Origin: Aphrophora alni
Taxonomy: Eukaryota > Arthropoda > Insecta > Hemiptera > Aphrophoridae
Reading direction: 5' to 3'
Length of the DNA stretch: 64,000 bases
NCBI GenBank assembly: GCA_963513935.1
Contig: OY740772.1
Span: 103,497,340 to 103,561,339, forward strand
Shown: positions 11,613-22,400 of the stretch, piece after piece
Layout of the letters: the number at the start of each line of letters is the position of its first letter
How positions within the stretch are numbered: the stretch's first letter is position 1
Program-made: the position numbers and the translations under genes
The notes under the pieces: generated by a model
Told to the model about the DNA's origin: nothing
Seen by the model: the letters and a program-made list of their open reading frames with translations, nothing else
Database searches by the model: none

Positions 11613-12966
11613 CGGTATGTGCTAAAATAAACAGTACTTTGAAACTGAATCATCTGTAGCTACCTTCTTGATCAGCTGTGTCAACTTTTGATTTTTGCCA
11701 TGTCTTTGTGATTATTATTTCTTTCTTATTTGAGGTTAGTTTTTGCTGACTTGGTGCTAACTACTGCAGAGAAAACTTTTATCATAAGACAATATTTTCT
11801 CTCATACAGAATTGTACGTGCGGGAAGGCTGGCGTTTGTCACACAATGCATTACGTTTTCAGGATCATTTTCACAAAAACCTGCCTAGTAATGCTGTGAT
11901 TATTACTGTTGTTCAAAAATTTCGAAGAACAGGTCGTGTTTTTACAACCTGTAGGAAGGGCTATTCAGGTCGCCCAACTACTCTTTGTACAAATGAAAAC
12001 CACGAAAGAGTGTTGCAGCAAGTGTTACAGTCACCGAAAAGAAGCCTAAATCGAACATCTTTGAAACTGAATATAAGCAATACGTCGTTGAGAAGAATGT
12101 TTAAAAACAATGGTGGTTTTCCCTACAAGATACAAACGGGGCAACCTTTGAACTATATAAACAAAACAGTCAGAGTTCAGTACTGCGCTTCAATGTTAGC
12201 AATGTACTATGGAGAACTTGAGTTTCTGAGTGATGTATGGTTTTCAGATGAATGTCATGTGCACCCTAATGGTTTCATAAACAAGCAGACAACTTGTTTT
12301 CTTGGGTTTGAACATCCTGACAGTGTTGTAGAGTGGTCACAGTATAGTAAGTGTGTAACCATTTGGTGCGCTGTGTCAGGGAGAGACATAATTGGACCAT
12401 ACTTTGTTGAAGACAATAGTGGAAATCCTCTTACTATAAATCAGGACTGATATAGGGTCATTCTTGATCGTTTTATAGGAGACCTCAGGAGATTTTGTTG
12501 TGCCCGAAACCTCTCTTTTTGTTCACAATGGTTCCAGCAAGATGGCGCAACCAGCCACACTGCCTTAACCAACATTGCTTTCCTTCAAAAAACTTTTGGT
12601 AACCGCCTTATCTCCCTTGGAACAAACTTTCCTTGCCCAGCCCACTCCCCCGATCTTACACCACCTGACGCCTACGTCTAAGGAATATTGAAGGAGAAGA
12701 TTTTCCGTGAAGACCCACCAGCTACCATCGTCCAACTCCAGGAAAAAATAACCATGTGTATAAGAAGCATGAAACAATCCCTCTTCAACAAAATGTTACA
12801 AAACCTTCAAAAACGGTACGAGTGTTGCCTAAAATTGAATGGAGATCATATTCAACATGTTATTACCCGAGTCTAACCTATTTTGCTTTTTTTACTTGTA
12901 TATGTTGGTAAAACTATGTCAATAAAATCTTACAATTTTCAGTACTGTTTATTTTCGTCCATTCTG
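11613..12966 (+). mobile_element. Mariner-type transposon, both ends present
   Basis: TA at 11611-11612 and 12967-12968 flanks inverted ends of about 26 bp sharing AAAATAAACAGTACT (left CGGTATGTGCTAAAATAAAC; right, reverse complement, CAGAATGGACGAAAATAAAC). The 1354-bp length is typical of a mariner. The internal transposase reading is broken, so the copy is probably immobile. Confidence 0.85.
11758..12876 (+). pseudogene. Mariner-family transposase, broken
   Basis: One frame runs from about 11812 to 12876 with in-frame stops at 12448-12450 and 12678-12680. An N-terminal piece (TTAEKTFIIRQYF) lies upstream in a shifted frame. Landmarks: helix-turn-helix part RRTGRVF...GYSGRPTT..NENHERVLQQV..SPKRSLNRTS; catalytic WFSDECH; WFQQDGATSH; HSPDLTPPD. 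There are 41 residues between the second Asp (QQDG) and the last Asp (PPD), a spacing outside classical DD34D mariners and like the DD41D (rosa-like) group. Cut-and-paste transposase by family; inactive here. Confidence 0.85.
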
Positions 12967-13120
12967 TATATGGCTAGACTTATCTTTATCTTGAAAATAC
13001 TTTTTTCAGTGAAAAAGTTAGCTCTACATTGAAAACTTATTTTATTATTAAGAAATAAGGTATATAGAATATGAATTTTTTTAAATCACCAAAAATTCCT
13101 GCATTTTTTTTTTTTTTTTG

Positions 13121-13560
13121 TAAATAATTACCTTGTTTACCACCTTTGATGTCAGAAGACACTTTTGAAGTACCAAAATACATCAGTTTAGTAGAAAATA
13201 AGAAATATAAAAGTACAAAATTCAGGTCTGGTTAGCTTACTACGAATACCTACGTTAATTCGTATGACTTTGTTTGTCAAGTTAGTGAACGTGTCATTGC
13301 CCAATTGTTTTATTAGGTCTAGCTATTTGACTATACATTTAGTCAACTGCCCAAACCTATTTCTCATGATTCTTCAATCATAAAATGTCATAATATTTAA
13401 CAAGCGATCATACATTTACTAACTTGATGAACGTAGTCTAGATATTAACCTGACTAGACCTGGATTTCGTACTTTTATATTTCTATTTTCTACTAAAATA
13501 ATGTATTTTGGTACTTCAAAAGTGTTTTTCAACATCAAATATGATTTAATTATTTCAAAA
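13121..13560. repeat. Foldback repeat with about 170-bp arms
   Basis: Left arm 13121-13295 (ACACTTTTGAAGTACCAAAA... to CAAGTTAGTGAACG) pairs with right arm 13395-13560. Related fragment at 11.4 kb. No ORF. Confidence 0.75.
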
Positions 13561-16140
13561 TAAGGTAGGTAAAAAATTATTTCGATAATTTTCTTAACTA
13601 AATATCAGAGATTAGAATGCATAATTACCAAAAAATTGATGTCGAGTTTTCTGAAAATTCGATTTTTCAGTCCTCTGAACCCCAATTGTGGTAGTTTGTG
13701 TATTGATGTCTGCCAGTCGTCTGAGCAATATTCTGCAGTACAAAGGAGTGGATTGATTTAAATCTACTTCAAAATTTCAGTTCGAGAGTTATTGGTGAAA
13801 AACCATAATATACCTTTTTGAATTAAAAAAAAAAAAAAATTAGGTAGGGACTATGCTAAATTTGAAAACTAATGGTTCAGAAGATCCTTATACATCTCTA
13901 TCAAAAACAATCAGGTTACCGTTAGGAATAATTTTCAAAAAACAAAAATGAAGCTTCACCACTTGCATTTAAATTCGATTTCAACAAATACAGTTTATAC
14001 TTATGAAAAGTTTATGGTTAAAATAAAATAAGTTTAAGCTTTATCTAGCCTAATTGTAACATATTTTGTGTTACACTAAATCTGTATTCGTGGTTACTTT
14101 TCATTATTTGACTGCACAATAAATACTGAACTGATTTTTTTGTGATTATATATTTTTCTTATAGTAGTTTTGTAGATGAATGTGTGAAAAAATCAGTGCA
14201 ATTTTTTTATACCTTTTATAATATGGTTTTTGCTTTAGGCAGAAACAATTTTCCTCATTGGATGAAAAAAAAAGTGATCATGTCGTAGTCATTGATGGCA
14301 TCAGTAAAGTGATTCATTTTAATCATTTCAGTTTCATATAAAATCCGGCCTAATATATCATAACCTACTGTTGTTCTGAAACCAAAAATCTAACATAGCC
14401 CTTACTTCTTTTCTGTTAACTTCCCCTTGCGATGTTAACCCCAGATTAGATATTTACGACTGGCAGTGTAGGTTAATGAGGTGACACAAAATTGCAGATG
14501 AAAAAATAGTATTGTATTAGGTGATGATTATCGTCATGATGGCGATTCGTTGGCCTTAGTGTTAAAAGTTGATTTTACAGTGTCTCAGTTTAAAAAAATT
14601 GAAAATGAAAAGTATGAAAATCCAGTAAATAAGGTTATGCAAAATATTCCAATAGAAATTGGGAAGTTTATAAGTTACAACGAACAAATGTTCATTTAAA
14701 AACAGTCATTTAATATTCTTTAAAAAAGACAACATTATAATTTCGATTGCAATGTCCTATATACCTAATCTCATTTATTCATTATTGGCTTATTGTACTT
14801 TCCACTTTCAATCTTCACACTAAAAAGTAAGTAGCAGGGGAAAATGTTATTTTTTCTTTCTTAAAGTTTATATTTAAATTAATGTTTCTTAAAATAGTTA
14901 TTTAATACTAACTTGTTTAATTTACAATTAAATGGAACATCAAAGGTTGTTCAGCATATTAGTCAAAACTGGTGGATGAATGCTTGTTTTTTATTCCAGA
15001 ATAGCCTAGTTTCTCTAAAATGTTAAAAATATGATTTTATTTTCATATTCAGGGTTTTTTGTTGTCTGAGTAGCATCAAACCTTAACATTTTTCTCAATG
15101 AGGGTTATAGGTCAGGTCAGGTTGGGCTATACTTTGATTAAAAATGTTGTATTTCTCTCAATAGGAGTGACCACTTTTGTAATAGACCTAACACCACTTT
15201 ATTTCTAGTTATGTTAAAGTTGTGAAATTGAATAACCTTGAGCATCAATAACCTAGTCATCAAATGAGCTGAAGGTGTTGGCCCCTTATATGGTTGTCAG
15301 GGTATCCCATCCTCTGTTTTATATTTAGTTGGCAGTGTTTATTTATTGTAGTGAGATTTCATTGTCAAATATAAACAAAACAGGTATATAAAACTGGAGG
15401 TATAATCTAAAATAACTATGAAAACAAACCGGTATCCTTAGAACAGATAAAAACTAGCTCAACTCTACTGTACCTTAATTATAAGTGAGTTTTTATCTAT
15501 TCTTTAAATTTATTTATTTAAATTTAGTGCTATATTTTTATTTAAATTTTCTAGACTATGCATAATTAAAATTTTAACTTAATGTAAAAATGGGATGTAA
15601 ACAAAATCGCTTTCCAAAAATTTTCCAACTTTAAATCTTTGAAAGTTTAAGTGATTACCTTCTAAACAAGTTGATATTGTTAAAAATTACCCAAGAATAA
15701 AAAAAATTGTTTAATGAAAACACCATATTTATATAAAATTGGCATGTGTTTTCATTCATGGACATGAGTAAACCATACTAAATTTTATTGCTGTATCTCA
15801 AATGGTTTAGATTTTACAGTCTGATAAAGTTTTTGAAATTTTCTTTTTATCGATCAGATGGAAGATTTAAATTTTTTTTTTTTTAATGGAAAATAAATTA
15901 TATCTCCCTTGTTTACTAATAAATGCTGATGAAAATTATTGTTTCAGTAACAATAAGGACATTACATTGAAATTACATTATTATATTTTTGTTATCAGTA
16001 CATTGTAATTGTTATCAATGTATAAGGAATCCAGAAAAAAAATTAAACCAGCACGTATATAAATGGTTCCTAATGTTTTATTTATAGAATTTTTAAAATA
16101 TAATACAGAGTTTTGCGCTAAATCTAACATCTTTGAAAGG
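13561..16140. other. AT-rich non-coding DNA
   Basis: No gene, RNA or mobile element recognised. Confidence 0.4.
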
Positions 16141-16153
16141 GAAATGGATAATA

Positions 16154-16157
<4 letters not shown>

Positions 16158-16200
<43 letters not shown>
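16158..16200. repeat. (TA)n microsatellite
   Basis: About 21 TA units. Confidence 0.97.
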
Positions 16201-16203
<3 letters not shown>

Positions 16204-16609
16204 TAGTTCTAAATGATATAGGCTACTCCACCACACAAAAAGTAAAATTAATGTTTTTTTTCATTCCTTGATTTTTTTAATTTACTTTATAGACAAAAAA
16301 ATATATTTTTTTAAATCATTTGTTTACCCGCAGTTTATTAAATTTATTTATTTATTTTAGTACAACCATTTTGTTTTAAAAACCATGAAAAGGAACCACT
16401 ATTGTGTAATCTAGCCGAGGCTACAACCTTGGTTTAAAGAAACAGGATTTTAAAACAAAGAAATAATAAACTAAAAATTATAATTACAAAATTAGGTATA
16501 TATTTACAATGTTTGTTGAAATTAAAAATGTATGGTTACAAAAATTACCATTAAAAATATTTCAAATTCTAGGTTATTGTTCTCTTATTTTATCCAGTGT
16601 TTTCACATC

Positions 16610-16875
16610 ATAATTGAACATGTTCATGCATTCTTGAAAGAATTAGTAAATTCTTCCAGTCATTGTTTTGGGGAATCCACGATTACAAGGATATGAGGAA
16701 TAAGTACCGCCCATGAATCTTCTCTCTTGGGCCAGAAAAATGATGATCATCCATGAGGATGCAAAAATTTACAATGTCATTTCCGCTTTAACCTCACTCA
16801 CCATAGCAAAATACCATAAGTTGTCATAAACACCAGCGATAAAACATCCAGCATATTAATCTTCTATTTTCACAA
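16610..16875 (-). pseudogene. Decayed coding remnant, GVYDNLWYF-type domain
   Basis: Minus-strand frames read IAGVYDNLWYFAMVSEVKAE, then FLAQERRFMGGT. This resembles a short domain common in arthropod repeat-associated proteins with the pattern VYDxxWYxGxV...HPxGPxxSFxWPxxxDxCWVP. Frameshifts and stops present. I cannot name the parent gene. Confidence 0.35.
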
Positions 16876-17104
16876 GTAAAGTTTACTGCTTGTTACATAA
16901 GTTGAAAGTGAGAGCTGGTTTTTCATCACTGCTGATTCTTCTAGCCTCAATCATTCCTAAATCAGCTGTTGGTTGAAAGCTGTGGAATATCATCTTGTTT
17001 CTGGAAACATCTTTGATGCAACTTTTCAAACCCAGAGGAGTTGATTCAACCACTTCTTTAGAAATAAGTTGATGATGACCAAAAGGTTTTTCATCTTTTA
17101 ACAA

Positions 17105-17640
17105 CAAGAAGAAAAAAATTGAATAGAGATCTTTGATTATCACATCTACTTGGTTGTGATGATTATAGACTGGAGAAATTTTTTGTTGCCTCCTGTGGAA
17201 CATATTTGGTAAAGTAAAAAAAAAATATTATTTTGTGATTTAAAGGTCATTGTTTTGAAAAAAAAAATGACATCAAATTAAAGACCCCTAACCTTCGAAT
17301 ATTCTAATAGTGTCAGGGTTGGAAGAGAATAAGAGTTGGTCAAGAGCGATTTGATTGTGAAGTTAAAAGAATTTCTTTATCAACTTTGTTCTCTTCCAAC
17401 CCTGACACTATTAGAATATTCGAAGGCTGGGAGTCTTTTAATTTGATGTTTTTTTGTTGTTTTTTTTTCTTTTCAAAACAATAATGACTGCGAGATTTTT
17501 CGCCTTTAAACCACAAAAACTTTTTTTCTTACTTTACTATATGTTTCACAGGAGGGAACAAAATGCTCAGTCATTTTTTCCAGTCCACATTCATCACACT
17601 CAGGTAGATGTCATAATCAAAAAATGTCTATTCAATTTTT
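17105..17640. repeat. Foldback repeat, arms about 230 bp
   Basis: 17265-17333 and 17384-17452 are near-perfect reverse complements (core CCTTCGAATATTCTAATAGT). Farther out, 17105-17205 and 17535-17640 also pair (ATGTT[CT]CACAGGAGG...). Single-arm relatives sit at 29158-29345 (minus) and 38810-38965 (plus). Confidence 0.8.
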
Positions 17641-18101
17641 TCACGAGCTAGGAGGAGTCTTCATTTTATGTTATTTTCTTCATGTTTTCTATCAAAAACC
17701 CATGATCAATATTTTTTTACTCTTAAATAAAACAGGGGGAAAGGAAATGAAAGAATCTAACATTAAGGGAGAAATTTGGTGGTTCTATATGATTTTTGAT
17801 CTGGAGAATTGAATAAAATAGGCCCCAGAACTATATCTATAGTCTTTCAACTAAAACTGGTGTAAAAATAACAAATTTTAGTCAAAAATATACTTTCTTA
17901 GGTTTAGCCTAAAACACCTTGTTAAAATAATGAGTAATGAACGCTTACAACATTTGAACAAAACTGGAAGAGAATTTAATTCTGAGATAATTAATCTAAA
18001 TAAGGTCTATAGGCGACAATGCTGGCAAGTTATACAAAATTTGTTGTTATGTAGAGAAGAAAAGCATTATTTTTGTTCTGTTCCTGCCAAATTTTGGTTT
18101 A

Positions 18102-18889
18102 CAGTAGACTTCTAATAGCCCGGCATTCAATGGTCCGGAATGCCCGATGGTCCGGCACCATCATGGATATATAGTATGTACATACATAATAAATTTGTTT
18201 TATGTTATTATAGGCGGAACGATGCTTGTACATAAGTTGTAGTTCGATAATCCAATAGGCCTAGTATACTGAGTTTCGGGTTTCCTCGGGTGAGTTTGGC
18301 AGTCGTTTCAGACCGTTTCTCTTTGCTTTGTCTGTATTGTAACTATCAATTCACCATTTTCTCATGTGTTTGTGAAGAAATAGAAGAAAAGTAGCGGATC
18401 AGCTGGGTTGAAAAGGCACATGTTTATAACTTTTGCTGATGCAAACTCACATTTTAACTGTTCTGAAATCATTGATTTGCATATTGTGAGAAATAACTTT
18501 AAAAAAAAGATTCTAGAAATGAAAGGAGTTTAGAGATTTTTTTAAATGCACCTTGTAATTTTACAAATTACAGTAGGACTGAACTAAATTCTAATACACT
18601 GTATTTCAATTAAAAGCTCACTGGCCTTCTGTAGTTTTGTCAATGTGTTACTGTAGTTGTATTTACCATATTTAAAATGTATTATACAATAAAAAATCAA
18701 TTTTGTTCTACTTTACAGTATTTTTTTGAGTTGAAACGTCCTGGTATTTACTTTCTAACATCATGCTGCAGCTGTATTTGGTGTATGAACGATTCAGTGA
18801 TCACACATTGTATCACCCGATAATCCGGGATTTCCAGTAATCCGGTATCGGAAAAGTCCCAAACATGCTGGATTATCAGAAGTCTACTG
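18102..18889. mobile_element. Pogo/Tigger-type MITE (copy 2)
   Basis: Inverted ends CAGTAGACTTCTAATAGCCC and CAGTAGACTTCTGATAATCC (right, reverse complement), with TA at 18100-18101 and 18890-18891. 788 bp, no transposase domain recognised; CCGG-rich subterminal repeats at both ends. Confidence 0.85.
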
Positions 18890-18929
18890 TATTTTGTTTT
18901 AATTGTATCGTATATATATGTATTGTAAT

Positions 18930-18945
18930 ATATATATATATATAT

Positions 18946-18992
<47 letters not shown>
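18930..18992. repeat. (TA)n microsatellite
   Basis: Two TA runs split by GGTT, about 210 bp upstream of exon 1. Confidence 0.97.
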
Positions 18993-18996
<4 letters not shown>

Positions 18997-19208
18997 CAAT
19001 ATGGTTTCATTTCATTCTTGGAGCAGAAATCGGGATGAGGTATTTCACTAGCTGTATCTTCATTATGAGAGTTTTTGGGACATATGTTTGTAGGTTTTTA
19101 AAATTTTTAATCCTAGAATCAGATCCCAAAGTATTGTGGTGCAATTTAAAATCATTCTGTATAATTTGTTTTCACAAATTAATTTGTTGTTTTATTCACA
19201 GGTACACA

Positions 19209-19463
19209 ATGTCACTGAAAGATATTTATGTAATATCAGAAGGAGATTTAAGTAGCACATTTGAAGAAGATGAGAAGTTACCTAATCTACCATTACCAAG
19301 CCTATCAGACACTCTACAAAGATACCTAGAGTCTGTAAAACCATTTGCAAGTAGTGATAACGAATATAATAAAACTGAAAAAGTTGTAAAAGCATTTCAG
19401 GAAGGTATTGGTAAAGTATTACATTCAAAACTAGAAGTGAAAGCTCAGAATGAACGTAATTGG
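19209..19463 (+). CDS. CROT: CROT-like exon 1 (first coding exon)
   Basis: Encodes residues 1-85, starting MSLKDIYVISEG and containing LPLPSL and YLESVKPF, the conserved N-terminal acyltransferase stretch. A polypyrimidine tract and AG at 19200-19201 precede it, so the exon starts at 19202 with only 7 nt before the ATG; an upstream non-coding exon is therefore expected. The donor is GTGAGT at 19464 (phase 0). The ATG is chosen because it is the first in the exon and the alignable N-terminus follows it. The same frame stays open through the intron upstream, but that stretch is TA-repeat derived and not coding. Confidence 0.9.
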
Positions 19464-22400
19464 GTGAGTAATAGTATAATTATTGCCATTGTCTTAAAAT
19501 AGGTTAGTGTATGTCTTCTTAGCATTGCACTTTCTACATTGTGTACAGTCAAATACATGAGAGTGGTAATTCAAGTCATTTTCTAGACAGTTTACTATGT
19601 GGTACAAAGGCATTTTTGAGTGATATGACGAGTTAAATCAAGAGTAGACTAGCGACTCACATGCCGTGTGTTTCTTTGTGATGTTATGTCATCTCACTCA
19701 CTTTGTGTACAGTCAAGTTCAATTGTGGTATGAATCTACAAACCTTAAACTCATCCTCATCATGAAGAAGATAGTTATGAATCAATATTTTGAAAACTAT
19801 ATCATTTTCTCTACTGTTATATATGTTACTGGTACTACTCTTTCTAAGAGTGCAACACTAGTTCATTTTAAAGTCAATTTCATTAACATCTAGTAAATAA
19901 CATCTGTAATAATAAAATATGTACCTGTTTCCCCTTAAATAGGTTTATATTTATGTTTTCATCACAACAGCTGGTTAACTGCACCGTCATGCTTCATATT
20001 TTAAGGTTTGTAGGAAAGTATAAAAAACAGCATATGAAAGTTTATGTTTTTTTTTTACCAATTATTATCAGTTGCCCGATGATGCCGCAAAGCGAAACAA
20101 TTGTAGCTCATTTATATTATTAAAATATTTTGAAACTTTAAGCTCATTGCTTTATTTTATCCTTGAATATGGAGTTTCAACAAGAAATATCGGCTATTAC
20201 ATTAAAATTGTTTATGTTTTATGCTAGCATTTTGCATTGTATGTAATACAGAAAGTGAATCGCTATGTAATCTTCTTTTTTTTCTTTTTTTTTTAAAATT
20301 AGTAGTTGTGTAATTTTTTTTTATAAACCATCAATTTAAGGATTACCGTACTGTTTAAAATACTTATTTTAATTCTAATTGTAAAATTAGGACAGAATAT
20401 TTCTGTACAAAAATAGATTTTATTTTTCCGATTTGCTGCTTTGCTCTGAAATCTGTTGTATTAAATTTTTACATCTTGATTTATTGGCTATGATTAAGAA
20501 TCACACGAAAAGGGTTTTGAAGTGAAAATTACAAAAATAAAAAATATTTTACAATTTGTAGCATGTGAACTAGTTGTCACGTTAAAAAACGTCCTTCCTT
20601 GTATTACGTTTTTATTATATCGAAAGCTTCAATTATTTTGTGCCAGTATGCATCGTTTTTTTGTGGTATAGTTCTATCTTTCACACAATGTCCAATCACA
20701 AAGCAATCTCTGTATGATACATCACAAGGAATGTTGTTATTTTTGTCAATTTATCCACCTAATTTATCCCTCATATATTATGTTTTCACAAACAAATATC
20801 ATGTTTAAATTAAAATTCCCTTAATTTGATACACTTTAAGCAATTTGTTATTTTTTCTCGATTTTCGCCTTCCTTTACCTCATTGTGTGCCTCCTTAATT
20901 TACAATACTTTTTACTTGTCTCAGTTTGAATAAGAATTCCTTTAATTTAGTACTACACACTTTTTAAAAAAGAAATTTTATACACAGGTCCCAAATATTT
21001 GAGGGGTGAAACTAAAATCTTCTAGAGTTCATCGGGCATATAAACCAAACATATGCATTTGTTATCAAGTTCACAGATATTGTGATGGTTGTTAAAAAAA
21101 AGTTAATAACTATAATGCAACTAAACTTTTTGTTGTAGACCATATTTCAAAGTTTTAGAACTACTACAAAAAGTAATATAATAATGTTGGTATTACAATA
21201 CATCAGCTATTCATTTTTTTATGTATCCTTTTACCTTATTCTTACTAGAGTTTCGGGCAACATCATCTCCCATCATCAGGTAATAAAAACACATTGAAAA
21301 CACACATCACTCCATGCAGAGGTCGTAAATAGTTCAAATGTATACAGGTATAGAGTATAATACATGTTTACAACGACATCAATGTCTCATCGATGAGTCA
21401 AACTATTTACAACCTTTGCACAAAATGATATGTGTTTTTATTTCCATGATGATGGGCGATCATCTGAAACTGCAGTAGGTAAGAGATATTTAAAAAAAAG
21501 AATTAGTTGGTATATTGAAATACAAAATTAAATTTTCTATAATCCGCGGGTTGTCACAATGGAATTAGAAGGGAAAAAGTGAAATGATATTTCGGATGAA
21601 TTATCCTCTTCAATAGATTATTATCCTTATAGTTAAGTAATGCATGTCTAGTAAAAACATAAGACCTTGTATTCGAACCTTTTAGTCCTCTGAGCTGAAT
21701 CATGACTACGTAACCTCACATAGTGAATCCATATCTAGTAAAAACATAAGATATTTTATGTGAACCTTTTAGTCCTCTGAGCTGAATCATGACTACGTAA
21801 CCTCACATAGTGAATCCATGTCTAGTAAAAAATAAGATATTTTATGTGAACCTTTTAGTCCTCTGAGCTGAATCATAACTACGTAACCTCACATAGTGAG
21901 TCCATGTCTAATAAAAACATAAGACCTTGTATGAGAACCTTTTAGTCCTCTGAGCTGAATCATGACTACGTAACTTCACATCTAATTTGTAGTTTCTAGG
22001 CTAGGCAGAACTGTGGCTCCCTATTCCTTCAACAAACCCCCCTTTTTTAACCATTATCTAAGTTTAAATACTGTTAAAAGGACCTTATTTAGTGAAAAAT
22101 GAAAATCAGAAAAATGATTAACGTCATGTCAACCAGGTGAAAATACAGGTATGAACATGAATGTCTCTACTTTTCCACTGTGGTCACCTCCATTGCTTCA
22201 TTTGTTTTTGCAGGAAAAATTTAGGGCGGATTTTTTTTAACATACCTTTGCATGACTGTATGATGATTATAAGAAATATTATCAGCAAAGAAACGATAAA
22301 ATTTAGTGTGTATTACTTAATTAACCACTCCGAACAAAATGTCTATTTTTATCTACACAAGTGAATAATTTAATTTTTTTAACAGGTGTCTAAGTGGTGG

